Assembly: GCA_017465225.1 (NCBI GenBank)
Contig: JAFTWQ010000009.1
Location: 29,342-93,341, forward strand
Direction of reading: 5' to 3'
Length of the DNA stretch: 64,000 nucleotides
Source of the DNA: Bacteroidales bacterium
Lineage (GTDB): Bacteria > Bacteroidota > Bacteroidia > Bacteroidales > UBA932
Below are positions 1 through 8,560 of this stretch, in pieces. The notes below the pieces were generated by a model. It made no database searches and was not told where the DNA came from. It saw only the letters and a program-made list of their open reading frames with translations. The translations under genes were made by a program, and so were the position numbers. Position 1 is the stretch's first letter, and each line of letters opens with the position of its first letter.

Positions 1-1878
1 AGGGTAAAATATACCTTTTATATAATAATGGCCGTCCTTTTCCTTTCGTCCGGAAAACTTTCGGCACAGAACCGTCAGGTGGACAGTCTCGTCCGTCTTG
101 GCGACTCTCTGCGTATGGAATACCGTTTCGAGGAGGCATGCCGGGCATATGAAAAGGCAGTCGATATCCTCGAATATGACTTTGCTGACTCGCTCATGAT
201 CGAAGCTGTCTCGGGAAAGATCCTTCTTGCTGAAAACGGACTGAACATGACCGGATTCGCCTATACTCCCAAAGTCGTGGACAGAAGGAAATTCCCGCTT
301 GAAGACTTCTTTCTTTATTTTCCTCTGGAAGACAGGTCGTGGCGTCTGGCTCCCAATCAGCTTGACAGCACCTCGAATGTGCTTTCAAAGGCCTTGTATG
401 CCCCATCGGATGCCGGCAGGATATATTTTTCAGCTGAAGATCAGGAGGGGTTCCGCAATATCTTCATGACGGAACTGCAGGATACCGTATGGACATATCC
501 GGTGACCCAGAACGAGTCTGTCACAATGCTCTCCAACGAGATCTATCCGATGATTTCCGCTGACGGAAGGTCCCTCTATTTCTCATCAGACGGCCTTTAT
601 GGCGTTGGCGGTTATGACCTTTATGTCTCAAGATGGGATGACGATCTACAGGGATGGTCCGAGCCGGTGAACATGGGATTCCCGTATTCTTCCCCATATG
701 ATGATTTCCTTTATGTGTCCGACGAGTCCGAAGGACATGTCTTCTTCGCTTCCAACAGGGAATGCTCATCTGACAGTGTCTGGGTGTATGTCCTTGAATA
801 TGACAGCATGCCCGTGAGACATTCTGTCGAAGATCCGGATGAACTGCTGAAGCTTTCGCGTCTTTCTGTACAGGAGGAGACTTCTGTGCCGGAGAAGAGT
901 GACGATGCCATGCCGGAAAGCGCAGCGAAGGACAGGTATATGGACAAGATGGCCCAGGTGCGTGCGTTGAGGGATTCGGTGTCATATTATTCATCTCTTC
1001 TTGATGAGGAAAGAAGCCGTTTTGCCCTCAGCAATGATGATGCTGAACGAATGAGACTTGCAGAGGTCATACGTGAAAGGGAAGCGAAAGTTCCTGTGCT
1101 TCAGGAGGATCTGAACAGGACCATTTCCGAGCTTCACGAAATTGAGATGGAGTTTCTTTTCAGCGGAGTCGCCGTGGATCCGGACAAGATAATGGCTGCC
1201 GCTACGGAAGAGGCAGAGGCTCCGGAAGGATATGAATTCATCAGAAGAAGCCTTGGAGGTCCTCTGTGTCTTGATATCATGCGTCCTGAAAATGAGTTTG
1301 ACTATACATTCATGATCTTGAAGGAGGGCCGTTTCGCGGAGGATAACACCATTCCGGACGGAATAGTCTATCAGATCCAGATATTCAGCGCTGGCGGAAA
1401 GGCCGATGTGGCTAGCCTCAGGGGCTTGAGTCCGGTGTTCGAGATCCGAAGCGACAGCGGAAGATATACATATCGCGTAGGTCTGTTCAATACATTCGAT
1501 GATGTGCAGTCGAAGCTTGATGCTGTCAGGAGCCGTGGCTTCAGAAGCGCATTCATAGTGGCGTATGTGGATGGTGAGGAGACATCGGTAGCTACTGCAA
1601 GGAGTCTGGAGTCAGGAGGTGCCGCGGAGGAAGCCATGTATGAGGTAAGGATCGTTCCTTCGGAAGGCGTTCTCGATGAAGCGGTGACAGCCGGAATCCG
1701 TCAGCATGCAGCAGGAAAGGATATTGCCCGTACAGAGGCCGAGGACGGAACCATCACGTTTGTTGTAGGACCGTTTGATGTCAAGGCTGATGCCGATGCT
1801 CTGGCAGAATTCATAAATGCTTCCGGTTCGTCTGAAGTTTCGGCCGAGGTTGTTGCAATTGATGCTGTAAATCAGTAA
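1..1878 (+). CDS. Secreted PD40 / SPOR-like repeat protein (5' end off window)
   Basis: The first ATG is at 28, but the frame stays open to base 1 and the extra codons read RVKYTFYII. Joined to MAVLFLSSGKLSAQ they make a proper signal peptide, so the true start is probably just outside the window. Numbering from the ATG at 28: a TPR-like helical segment at about 17-70; beta-propeller PD40-type repeats at about 115-265 (ISADGRSLYFSSDG and a second copy near 231); a charged coiled coil at about 305-380; then two SPOR-like modules at about 447-515 and 538-612 (the first begins YQIQIFSAGG). SPOR domains bind denuded peptidoglycan, and PD40 propellers in Bacteroidota often occur in OmpA-like envelope proteins, so a periplasmic envelope role is likely. 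The gene is followed 10 nt later by nfeD and floA. The exact function is unknown. Confidence 0.7.
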   Translation, partial: RVKYTFYIIMAVLFLSSGKLSAQNRQVDSLVRLGDSLRMEYRFEEACRAYEKAVDILEYDFADSLMIEAVSGKILLAENGLNMTGFAYTPKVVDRRKFPLEDFFLYFPLEDRSWRLAPNQLDSTSNVLSKALYAPSDAGRIYFSAEDQEGFRNIFMTELQDTVWTYPVTQNESVTMLSNEIYPMISADGRSLYFSSDGLYGVGGYDLYVSRWDDDLQGWSEPVNMGFPYSSPYDDFLYVSDESEGHVFFASNRECSSDSVWVYVLEYDSMPVRHSVEDPDELLKLSRLSVQEETSVPEKSDDAMPESAAKDRYMDKMAQVRALRDSVSYYSSLLDEERSRFALSNDDAERMRLAEVIREREAKVPVLQEDLNRTISELHEIEMEFLFSGVAVDPDKIMAAATEEAEAPEGYEFIRRSLGGPLCLDIMRPENEFDYTFMILKEGRFAEDNTIPDGIVYQIQIFSAGGKADVASLRGLSPVFEIRSDSGRYTYRVGLFNTFDDVQSKLDAVRSRGFRSAFIVAYVDGEETSVATARSLESGGAAEEAMYEVRIVPSEGVLDEAVTAGIRQHAAGKDIARTEAEDGTITFVVGPFDVKADADALAEFINASGSSEVSAEVVAIDAVNQ

Positions 1879-1888
1879 ATTTGCCCTC

Positions 1889-2350
1889 ATGGGATTTATC
1901 ATTACATTAATATTGGTCGGCCTCGTGCTGATCTTCGCTGAAATCCTGCTGATTCCGGGAGTCGGAGTTGCAGGTGTCCTCGGACTTCTGTCCATGGGAG
2001 GATCATGTTTCTATGCATTCTATGAATTCGGCAACACTGTCGGAGCCATAGTTACAGCCATTGTGGCTGTGCTGATAGTCGCTCTTACCGTATGGGTGCT
2101 CAGGGCAAAGACCTGGAAGAGAATGTCTCTTGAAACCAATATCGACTCCAAGGCAGTACCTTCGGAATCTTCGACCATCGCTGTCGGTGACCGTGGTAAG
2201 ACCCTGACAAGGCTTGCTCCTATGGGTTCAGCGCGTTTCGGAGACTATGTGATCGAGGTTAAGTCTCTCGAGGGAATGCTTGATCCGGGAATCGATGTCG
2301 AGGTGGTGCTCATCGAGGACAACAGGATCACCGTCAAGCCTTTGATTTAG
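1889..2350 (+). CDS. NfeD-family membrane protein
   Basis: This is a short NfeD-like protein (153 aa). Three hydrophobic segments (about 4-22, 25-46, 50-71) are followed by a soluble C-terminal OB-fold domain (about 98-152) with the typical pattern of a strand, MGSARFGDYVIEV, a gap and VEVVLIEDNRITVKPL. The long NfeD form carries a ClpP-class protease domain, which is missing here. Short NfeD proteins are known to be encoded next to flotillins and to act with them in membrane microdomains, and the next gene is indeed floA, 24 nt downstream. The family call is firm; the cellular role is inferred from the neighbour. Confidence 0.9.
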   Translation: MGFIITLILVGLVLIFAEILLIPGVGVAGVLGLLSMGGSCFYAFYEFGNTVGAIVTAIVAVLIVALTVWVLRAKTWKRMSLETNIDSKAVPSESSTIAVGDRGKTLTRLAPMGSARFGDYVIEVKSLEGMLDPGIDVEVVLIEDNRITVKPLI

Positions 2351-2374
2351 AAATTCAGATAAAACTATACTATT

Positions 2375-3328
2375 ATGGACGCTATGATTATCGTATGGAT
2401 CGCGGTCGCAATCGTCGGCCTCGTGATCTTCCTCTGGTTCTTCCCTGTGACCCTGTGGTTCCAGGCGCTCATTTCCGGAGTACGTATTTCGCTCATCCAG
2501 CTAGTGCTCATGCGCTGGAGAGGCGTGTCGCCTAACACAATCGTGATGGCGATGGTGACAGGAACAAAGGCAGGTCTCAAGCTCTATGCAAACGAGCTCG
2601 AGGCTCACTACCTTGCAAAGGGAAATGTTCCAAAGGTTGTAAATGCTTTGATATCAGCTGATAAAGCGAATATCTCCCTTGATTTCAAGATGGCTGCAGC
2701 CATCGACCTTGCAGGCCGTGACGTGTTCGAGGCGGTGCAGATGTCCGTTAACCCTAAGGTCATCAACACACCTCCTGTGACAGCCGTTGCAAAGGACGGT
2801 ATCCAGCTCATCGCAAAGGCACGTGTGACCGTACGCGCAAACATCAAGCAGCTCGTCGGAGGAGCAGGCGAGGAGACAGTCCTTGCACGAGTAGGTGAGG
2901 GTATCGTGTCATCCATAGGTTCTGCAGAGAGCCACAAGCTCGTTCTCGAGAATCCTGACAGCATTTCAAAGGTCGTTCTTAACAAGGGACTCGACGCAGG
3001 TACTGCATTCGAGATCCTCTCCATCGACATCGCCGACATCGACATCGGAAAGAACATCGGTGCAGTCCTCCAGATGGACCAGGCAGAGGCTGACAAGAAC
3101 ATCGCCCAGGCACGCGCAGAGGAGCGTCGCGCCATGGCGGTAGCTCTCGAGCAGGAAATGAAGGCGAAGGCCCAGGAGGCACGCGCACGCGTGATCGAGG
3201 CTGAAGCGGAAGTTCCTCTCGCAATGGCGGAAGCATTCCGCACAGGAAACCTCGGCATCATGGACTACTACAAGATGAAGAACATCCAGGCCGATACAGA
3301 AATGAGAGAGAATATTGCAAAGCAGTAG
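2375..3328 (+). CDS. floA: Flotillin-like protein FloA
   Basis: 317 aa, the usual length for the FloA/YqfA family. An N-terminal membrane hairpin (about 4-30) is followed by an SPFH domain (about 35-200) and an Ala/Glu-rich coiled-coil region (about 230-290; [20 protein letters not shown]). FloA oligomerises at the inner side of the cytoplasmic membrane, forms microdomains and affects membrane fluidity and assembly of membrane complexes. It lies directly after nfeD with the same orientation, the standard bacterial pairing. A hairpin with a T-rich tail follows at 3366-3393, so floA probably ends the operon. Confidence 0.93.
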   Translation: MDAMIIVWIAVAIVGLVIFLWFFPVTLWFQALISGVRISLIQLVLMRWRGVSPNTIVMAMVTGTKAGLKLYANELEAHYLAKGNVPKVVNALISADKANISLDFKMAAAIDLAGRDVFEAVQMSVNPKVINTPPVTAVAKDGIQLIAKARVTVRANIKQLVGGAGEETVLARVGEGIVSSIGSAESHKLVLENPDSISKVVLNKGLDAGTAFEILSIDIADIDIGKNIGAVLQMDQAEADKNIAQARAEERRAMAVALEQEMKAKAQEARARVIEAEAEVPLAMAEAFRTGNLGIMDYYKMKNIQADTEMRENIAKQ

Positions 3329-3365
3329 TTCTGCTGTCTTGCCGGATGGCAATATTGATATATTT

Positions 3366-3393
3366 GAGGGCTGGTTTTTACCTGCCCTCTTTT
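3366..3393 (+). terminator. Terminator after floA
   Basis: GAGGGCTGG (3366-3374) pairs with CCTGCCCTC (3381-3389) with one T-T mismatch, a 6-nt loop (tttttA type), and is followed by TTTTG. It lies 38 nt after the floA stop codon. Confidence 0.75.
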
Positions 3394-3508
3394 GTATTAT
3401 GAAAGAAAACATATCTGGTCTGCAACATTTGTGAGCATTCTTCCGTCTAATATTTGAAACCGCCTGGAAGTGCGGCAGGATGGAGTTTAATTTAAAGTTA
3501 TTGATATT

Positions 3509-3937
3509 ATGGAAGAAATAATTGCTTTGATGATACCTATTGGTGTCTGTGTCGTATTGCCCGTGATGATTGTATGGCTCGTCACACGTGCGAGAATCAA
3601 GAAAAATGAGCAGAAGATGGCTGTGCTGGTGAAGGCTATCGAGAATGGTGTGGAGATAGATCCCGAACTGCTGGTCAGCGAGACTGAAAGCAGCAGGAAT
3701 ACGAAGATGAAGCTCATAAAGAAACTGACAACCGGCATTGTCTGCTCAATGATCGGTATAGCTTTGCTTGTTTGCCCTTCGCTTGACGCTTTTGAAGGTG
3801 TTGCCGGGCTGGAGATGCTTTATATAATCGGAGGGGTGATGGTTGCGATAGGAGTTGCTTATATGGTGGCATTCTTTGTCGGCAGGAAATATCTGGCACC
3901 GGAGATAGAGGCGGAAGAAAGAAAGCTTAATGAATAG
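3509..3937 (+). CDS. Small membrane protein, DUF6249-like
   Basis: 142 aa. An N-terminal transmembrane helix (about 4-25, IALMIPIGVCVVLPVMIVWLV) is followed by a short basic, charged stretch, then two more hydrophobic segments (about 80-98 and 105-127) and a charged tail. The layout (MEEIIALMIP..., a K-rich segment, 'VKAIENGVEIDPELL') is that of small Bacteroidota membrane proteins annotated as DUF6249, often placed next to an ECF sigma factor as here (the sigma ORF starts 45 nt on). Function unknown; a role in the same stress circuit as the sigma factor is a guess from position. Confidence 0.65.
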   Translation: MEEIIALMIPIGVCVVLPVMIVWLVTRARIKKNEQKMAVLVKAIENGVEIDPELLVSETESSRNTKMKLIKKLTTGIVCSMIGIALLVCPSLDAFEGVAGLEMLYIIGGVMVAIGVAYMVAFFVGRKYLAPEIEAEERKLNE

Positions 3938-3982
3938 CTTCAACCGGAAATGCGCATAGTGTCATGAGATAAAGGTTGGTAG

Positions 3983-4491
3983 ATGACCAGAAAGCAGTTC
4001 ATAGAGTTGATAGCAGCCGAGCAGGAGTCTTTGAGGAGGTTCCTGCGAGGTCTGTGTGGAGGGGACGGCTTCAGGGCGGATGATATCGCTCAGGAAGCCC
4101 TGCTGAAGGCATACCTGTCTTATGAACGTTTTGAAGGGCGCTCGCGGTTTTCAACATGGCTGTTCAGGATTGCATACAACTGTTGGCATGTCATATGAAG
4201 AAGTCCGGAAAGGAAAGCGGGTGGATTTCGCTGGAGGAGCCGGATTCCTTTCAGGTCACGAAGATTGAGGATGACGGGACGGAGGCCGACAGGAAATATG
4301 AGCATCAGCAGCTTTATATGGCCATAAAGAGCCTGACGGCGCATGAACAGGCCGTAATCCTCCTTTTCTACATGGAGGAGAAATCGATCAAGGAGATAAT
4401 GGATATCATGGAAATGCCTTCTGGCACGGTAAGGTCATGCCTCACACGTGGCAGGCAGCATCTGAAGCAATATCTGGAAAATGGCAACTGA
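3983..4491 (+). pseudogene. ECF sigma-70 factor split by a frameshift
   Basis: Two overlapping frames together make one ECF sigma factor of about 170 aa. The first (3983-4198) has region 2: DDIAQEALLKAYLSYERF and FSTWLFRIAYNC. It stops at TGA 4196-4198. The second frame (readable from about 4156 to 4491) carries the linker and region 4: SLTAHEQAVILLFYMEE, a helix-turn-helix and SGTVRSCLTRGRQHLKQYL. The switch falls near 4160-4195, and restoring one missing base there would join YNCWH to HMKKSGKE. I see no slippery heptamer for programmed frameshifting. The alternatives are a true loss-of-function mutation or a one-base error in the assembly. The downstream membrane protein gene overlaps its end by 11 nt, which is typical of sigma/anti-sigma pairs. 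Confidence 0.75.
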
Positions 4492-4882
4492 AAAAGATAT
4501 AAAGAGATTCATGCAGGATCATAGGATTCCTGTACCGAAGGATGACAGGTTCATGGACGAGCTTGTCAGGCAGATCGATCTTCTGCCGGTTCCGGCTTCT
4601 CTCAGCGGACGAGATGAGGAGAAACTTAATGAAAGTCTGCGCATCGTCGGACTTATCCGCGCGACCTTCAGAAGACGTTATCGCCGTCAGGCGCTCCTGC
4701 TTGTCCTGGCGGACATAGCCATATGCACCGCCATATTCCTTATAGGTCATCTCCTTCTTCCGGCAACAGCATCATCGCCGGTCCTTGAGCTCATCATCAC
4801 ATGGCGCTATCTTCTCATGGGCCTGATGAGCCTGTCGGTGGTCATTGCCTCTTCCCGCAGTGTCTGGCGCTCAAATATTTGA
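4481..4882 (+). CDS. Membrane protein downstream of ECF sigma factor (possible anti-sigma)
   Basis: 133 aa. The cytosolic N-terminal half (about 1-70) is charged and helical (RFMDELVRQIDLLPVP). Two hydrophobic helices follow at about 72-92 and 104-124, each ended by basic residues. Its ATG lies 11 nt inside the end of the sigma factor ORF, so translation is coupled. The position and topology suit the short membrane proteins (DUF5056-like) that accompany ECF sigma factors in Bacteroidales and may act as anti-sigma factors. No zinc-binding anti-sigma motif is visible. The anti-sigma role is inferred from context only. Confidence 0.6.
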   Translation: MATEKDIKRFMQDHRIPVPKDDRFMDELVRQIDLLPVPASLSGRDEEKLNESLRIVGLIRATFRRRYRRQALLLVLADIAICTAIFLIGHLLLPATASSPVLELIITWRYLLMGLMSLSVVIASSRSVWRSNI

Positions 4883-4892
4883 TAATCAGCTA

Positions 4893-4940
4893 AATACAAA
4901 AACCTCGTGCTCCCTTTTGGCGGCACGAGGTTTTTGTATT
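4893..4940. terminator. Bidirectional terminator between convergent genes
   Basis: A perfect 18-bp stem: AATACAAAAACCTCGTGC (4893-4910) with its complement at 4923-4940, and a 12-nt loop tcccttttggcg (4911-4922). The A and T runs at the stem base let it work for both the sigma operon (+) and rsmA (-). The loop is identical to that of the terminator at 30755-30785. Confidence 0.9.
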
Positions 4941-4974
4941 CTATTGACTGACAGTCGGTTACCCGCCAGCGGTT

Positions 4975-5808
4975 TTACGCCAGTTTCAATGTCAAGGCTA
5001 TGAAGTCCTCGACGCTGAGGCGTTCCGGGCGGAGTTCGAAGACAGGGTCGGATATGAATCCGGCGAGCTGCTCTTCTGTCCAGCCGCAGCGGTCCGCCTT
5101 GGCGCGTATGAGCGGCTTCAAGGAATTGCGAAGAGTCTTGCGGCGCTGGTTGAAGCCGGTCTTCACGACCGTCTTGAAGAGCGCTTCGTCGCAGCCGAGT
5201 TCAGTGCGTGAATTGCGGACGAGCCTGATGACAGCCGACTTGACCTTTGGCGGAGGGTTGAATGCGCCCTCGCCCACTGTGAAGAGGTATTCGATGTCGT
5301 ACCATGCCTGGAGGAGCACCGAAAGTATTCCGTATGTCTTGGTGCCGGGCTTCTCGGCTATGCGCTCTGCAACCTCTTTCTGGATCATGCAGACCACCTG
5401 CGGCACCTGTTCCTTATAATCCAGGATCTTGAAGAATATCTGAGACGATATGTTGTACGGGAAGTTGCCTATGACGCAGAACCTGTCGGCGAAGAAGCTT
5501 TCAAGCTTGAGCTTCAGAAAGTCAGCCTCGATGAGCTTTCCGTTGACCTGCGGGAAATGCACAAGGAGGTAGTCAACTGATTCAGTATCAATCTCTACCA
5601 TACGCAGGTCCACCTCCGGTCTCTGCAGGACATATTGAGTAAGGACTCCCATGCCCGGGCCGACCTCGAGTGCCGGCATCGGATTCTCCGCATTGTAGAC
5701 GGTGTCGACGCCCGGACAAGGTACGGTCAATGCTTCAGCAATCCTCTGTGCGATGGACAGATCTGTCAAAAAATGCTGGCCCAGGGCCTTCTTTGCTCTA
5801 ACTTCCAT
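4975..5808 (-). CDS. rsmA: 16S rRNA dimethyladenosine transferase RsmA (KsgA)
   Basis: 277 aa. RsmA uses S-adenosylmethionine to dimethylate two adjacent adenines (A1518 and A1519, E. coli numbering) near the 3' end of 16S rRNA, a late step of small-subunit maturation. The N-terminal GQHFLTDLSIAQRI motif, the SAM-binding ALEVGPGMGVLT, the acidic VEIDTESVDYL and the catalytic IGNFPYNISSQI (NFPY form of the NLPY motif) are all present, followed by the usual helical C-terminal domain (GFNQRRKTLRNSLK). It stands alone and points away from aspS. A TATCTTTG element lies 19 nt upstream on its strand. Confidence 0.96.
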   Translation of the reverse strand: MEVRAKKALGQHFLTDLSIAQRIAEALTVPCPGVDTVYNAENPMPALEVGPGMGVLTQYVLQRPEVDLRMVEIDTESVDYLLVHFPQVNGKLIEADFLKLKLESFFADRFCVIGNFPYNISSQIFFKILDYKEQVPQVVCMIQKEVAERIAEKPGTKTYGILSVLLQAWYDIEYLFTVGEGAFNPPPKVKSAVIRLVRNSRTELGCDEALFKTVVKTGFNQRRKTLRNSLKPLIRAKADRCGWTEEQLAGFISDPVFELRPERLSVEDFIALTLKLA

Positions 5809-5826
5809 ATAAGCTCAAAATTTCCA

Positions 5827-5834
5827 CAAAGATA
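5827..5834 (-). promoter_or_regulatory. -7 promoter element of rsmA
   Basis: On the minus strand the bases read TATCTTTG, an exact match to the Bacteroidota -7 consensus TAnnTTTG, 19 nt before the rsmA start codon. A TTTG (CAAA on the plus strand, 5859-5862) lies 24 nt upstream, slightly far for a -33 box. Confidence 0.6.
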
Positions 5835-5900
5835 ATTTCTTTCCGTTGAATTCCATTTCAAAAGCACAAATATCCGGTCAAAAGCATAAAAGGGTATGTT

Positions 5901-5935
5901 TTTGTGCTTTAAACCGCTAAAAAATATTATTTTTG
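5901..5935 (+). promoter_or_regulatory. Promoter of aspS
   Basis: TTTG at 5901-5904 (-33 type) and TATTTTTG at 5928-5935 (-7 type, TAnnTTTG), 23 nt apart and 51 nt before aspS. The -33 box falls in the right arm of an inverted repeat, AAAGCACAAA (5861-5870) and TTTGTGCTTT (5901-5910). Confidence 0.55.
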
Positions 5936-5986
5936 TCAGTTTTTAATAGGAATCTTTTGGACAAGAATAATAAATACTGAATACAT

Positions 5987-7759
5987 ATGTACAGAACACA
6001 CACCTGCGGAGAACTCCGCATTGAGAATGTAGGCCAGACAGTTACATTGGCCGGATGGGTGCAGAAGTCAAGAAAGCTCGGCGGCATGACCTTCGTCGAC
6101 CTCAGAGACCGCTACGGCATCACCCAGCTCGTAGTTGACGCTCATGCTGCGGCAGAGCTCGTAGAGACAGCAGGCTCACTCGGTCGCGAGTGGGTGCTTC
6201 AGGTGACCGGTGAGGTCATCGAGCGTCAGAGCAAGAACCCGAAGATGCCTACAGGCGATATCGAGATCAGTCTCAGCGAGATAAAGGTCCTCAACAAGGC
6301 GAACACTCCTCCGTTCACAATCGAGGAGGAAAGCGACGGCGGTGAGGAACTCCGTGCAAAATACCGTTACCTCGACCTTCGTAGAGGCCCTCTCCAGAGA
6401 GCTCTCAAGATCCGTCACCAGATCGCTCACGAGGTGCGCAACTATCTTGATGCGCAGAACTTCCTCGAGATCGAGACTCCATATCTGATCAAATCGACTC
6501 CGGAGGGAGCGCGTGACTTCGTGGTTCCATCAAGAATGAACCCTGGTCAGTTCTACGCACTTCCGCAGTCTCCTCAGACATTCAAGCAGCTCCTGATGGT
6601 AGCCGGCTATGACCGCTACTTCCAGATCGTGCGCTGCTTCCGTGACGAGGACCTCCGTGCAGACCGTCAGCCTGAGTTCACCCAGATCGACTGCGAGATG
6701 TCGTTCGTGGAGCAGGAGGATGTGCTCAACACATTCGAGGGCATGATGAGGACCCTCTTCAAGAACGTTCTTAACGTCGAGATCGCAGAGCGCATCCCTC
6801 GCATGAGCTGGTATGATGCGATGGATTTCTACGGCAGCGACAAGCCGGACATCCGCTTCGACATGAAGATCCACGAGATCACAGACCTCGTGAAGGGCTA
6901 CGGCTTCTCTGTATTCGACGGCGTTGACTATATCGGTGCAATCAACGTGGAGGGTGCTGCAGCATACACAAGAAAGCAGATCGACGAGCTCACAGAGTGG
7001 GTGAAGAGACCTCAGGTGGGCGCAAAGGGCCTCGTATACATCAAGCTCAACGAGGACGGCACCATCAAGTCTTCAGTCGACAAGTTCTATACACCTGAGC
7101 AGCTCCAGGCAGTTGCTGACCGCCTCGGCGCGAAGAAGGGCGACATGATGCTCGTCCTCTGCGGTGCGAAGAGAAAGACTCAGAACATGCTTGGTGTGCT
7201 CCGTATCGAGATGGGTAACCGCCTTGGTCTTCGTGATCCGTTCAATTTCGCACCTCTCTGGGTTGTGGATTTCCCTCTCGTGGAGTGGGACGACGAGACC
7301 CAGCGCTTCTATGCAATGCACCATCCGTTCACGGCTCCTAAGCCAGAGCATCTCGAACTCTTCTACAGCGACAAGAAGGAAGACCTCGAGAAGGTATGCG
7401 CAAACGCATATGACTTCGTGCTCAACGGCACAGAGCTCGGCGGCGGATCGATCCGTATCCATGAGGCTGAGATGCAGCAGCGTATGTTCGAGGTCCTCGG
7501 CATCAGCAAGGAGGACGCGGAGTACAAGTTCGGCTTCATCATCAACGCCTTCAAGTTCGGTGCTCCGCCTCACGGAGGTCTCGCATTCGGCTTCGACCGC
7601 GTATGCTCGCTCTTTGGCGGACAGGAGACAATCCGTGACTACATCGCATTCCCTAAGAACAACCAGGGCCGTGATGTGATGATCGATTCTCCATCATACA
7701 TCGACCAGGAGCAGATGGACGAGCTTTTCCTTGAATCAAAGGCAGAAACCAAGGAATAA
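5987..7759 (+). CDS. aspS: Aspartyl-tRNA synthetase
   Basis: 590 aa, full length for the bacterial-type class II enzyme that charges tRNA-Asp. An N-terminal OB-fold anticodon-binding domain (about 1-105, with [20 protein letters not shown]) is followed by the catalytic core with motif 1 in the [13 protein letters not shown] to [10 protein letters not shown] region, motif 2 [20 protein letters not shown] (also the aspartate-site loop), the bacterial GAD insertion (about 295-415) and motif 3 ([16 protein letters not shown]). The stop codon overlaps the ATG of the next gene (TAATGA), so that secreted protein is translationally coupled to it. Confidence 0.97.
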   Translation: MYRTHTCGELRIENVGQTVTLAGWVQKSRKLGGMTFVDLRDRYGITQLVVDAHAAAELVETAGSLGREWVLQVTGEVIERQSKNPKMPTGDIEISLSEIKVLNKANTPPFTIEEESDGGEELRAKYRYLDLRRGPLQRALKIRHQIAHEVRNYLDAQNFLEIETPYLIKSTPEGARDFVVPSRMNPGQFYALPQSPQTFKQLLMVAGYDRYFQIVRCFRDEDLRADRQPEFTQIDCEMSFVEQEDVLNTFEGMMRTLFKNVLNVEIAERIPRMSWYDAMDFYGSDKPDIRFDMKIHEITDLVKGYGFSVFDGVDYIGAINVEGAAAYTRKQIDELTEWVKRPQVGAKGLVYIKLNEDGTIKSSVDKFYTPEQLQAVADRLGAKKGDMMLVLCGAKRKTQNMLGVLRIEMGNRLGLRDPFNFAPLWVVDFPLVEWDDETQRFYAMHHPFTAPKPEHLELFYSDKKEDLEKVCANAYDFVLNGTELGGGSIRIHEAEMQQRMFEVLGISKEDAEYKFGFIINAFKFGAPPHGGLAFGFDRVCSLFGGQETIRDYIAFPKNNQGRDVMIDSPSYIDQEQMDELFLESKAETKE

Positions 7760-8454
7760 TGAAAAAGCTTATTTTCTTGTTTATCGGCATGCTGATGGCT
7801 GTAGATGTGTTTTCACAGGATTACACACCTACAGTCAACTGGCCGTATCTTTATCCTGATTTCATGGAAGGTGAACTTGTCCGCGCCCGTAACAAGCGCA
7901 ACAAGGCACAGTTCAACATCCATCTTGATCTTGGTGCATTGCACTATGTGGAGGATGGACGCATCAAGGAATCTGCTACCTTGGATGTGGTGACGCTTTT
8001 CATCGGCGAGGATGTCTTCCGTAACGTCGGGGGCAAGATGCTTAAGGTTATGGCAGAAACCGAAGGTGGATTCGTTGTCATGGAAACCAAAGGCAATTTC
8101 ACCTCTGTGGTGAGGAATGACGGCGCATACGGTACCACATCGTTGAACAGTACCACCACCAAGACTTTCCTTCACAATCAGAATGTGGTCAACGCCTACA
8201 ACGGATATCTCATGACGGATGTCTATGCGGACCTGCTTGCCATGAAGGATGACTCCGAGTCACTCCGCGTCATCGAAAACATGTATCTGGTCATCGGACA
8301 TCAGCAGATTCCGGCAGACAAGAAGAGCGTTGCAGCTTTGGAAGGAATAGACAAGAAGGCCTTCAATGCTTTCCTGAAGGCTGAAAAGATCAGATGGACC
8401 AATCCTCAGGATCTTGTCAAGGTCATTGAGTATATCAACGCTTCGAACCAATAG
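7759..8454 (+). CDS. Secreted protein of unknown function
   Basis: 231 aa. A clear signal peptide ([20 protein letters not shown]) ends at about residue 20. The mature protein has no motif I recognise: a mixed alpha/beta region (about 25-150, with LDVVTLFIGEDVF and VVMETKGNFTSVV), a Thr/Ser-rich stretch (TTSLNSTTTKT), and a helical C-terminal third (ADKKSVAALEGIDKKAFNAF). It is probably periplasmic or attached to the outer membrane. Its ATG overlaps the aspS stop codon by one base and a strong terminator follows, so it is carried on the aspS transcript. The function cannot be inferred from the sequence. Confidence 0.75.
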   Translation: MKKLIFLFIGMLMAVDVFSQDYTPTVNWPYLYPDFMEGELVRARNKRNKAQFNIHLDLGALHYVEDGRIKESATLDVVTLFIGEDVFRNVGGKMLKVMAETEGGFVVMETKGNFTSVVRNDGAYGTTSLNSTTTKTFLHNQNVVNAYNGYLMTDVYADLLAMKDDSESLRVIENMYLVIGHQQIPADKKSVAALEGIDKKAFNAFLKAEKIRWTNPQDLVKVIEYINASNQ

Positions 8455-8480
8455 ACGGAAAAACATTGAATAAAGCTAGT

Positions 8481-8529
8481 CCAGCCGCTCAACGGTCATT
8501 GAAGTAAACCCGTTGAGCGGCTGGATTGT
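8481..8529. terminator. Terminator between convergent genes
   Basis: A perfect 15-bp stem CCAGCCGCTCAACGG (8481-8495) with its complement at 8510-8524, a 14-nt loop, then ATTGTTTT. It serves the plus-strand gene ending at 8454 and may also serve the GH43 gene on the minus strand. Confidence 0.85.
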
Positions 8530-8560
8530 TTTATAAAGCGGATTTTCCGCTCAATGTGAT

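Noticed and set aside
4150-4200. Programmed -1 frameshift in the sigma factor
   Set aside because: No X XXY YYZ slippery site or downstream hairpin is visible at the frame switch; mutation or assembly error is simpler.
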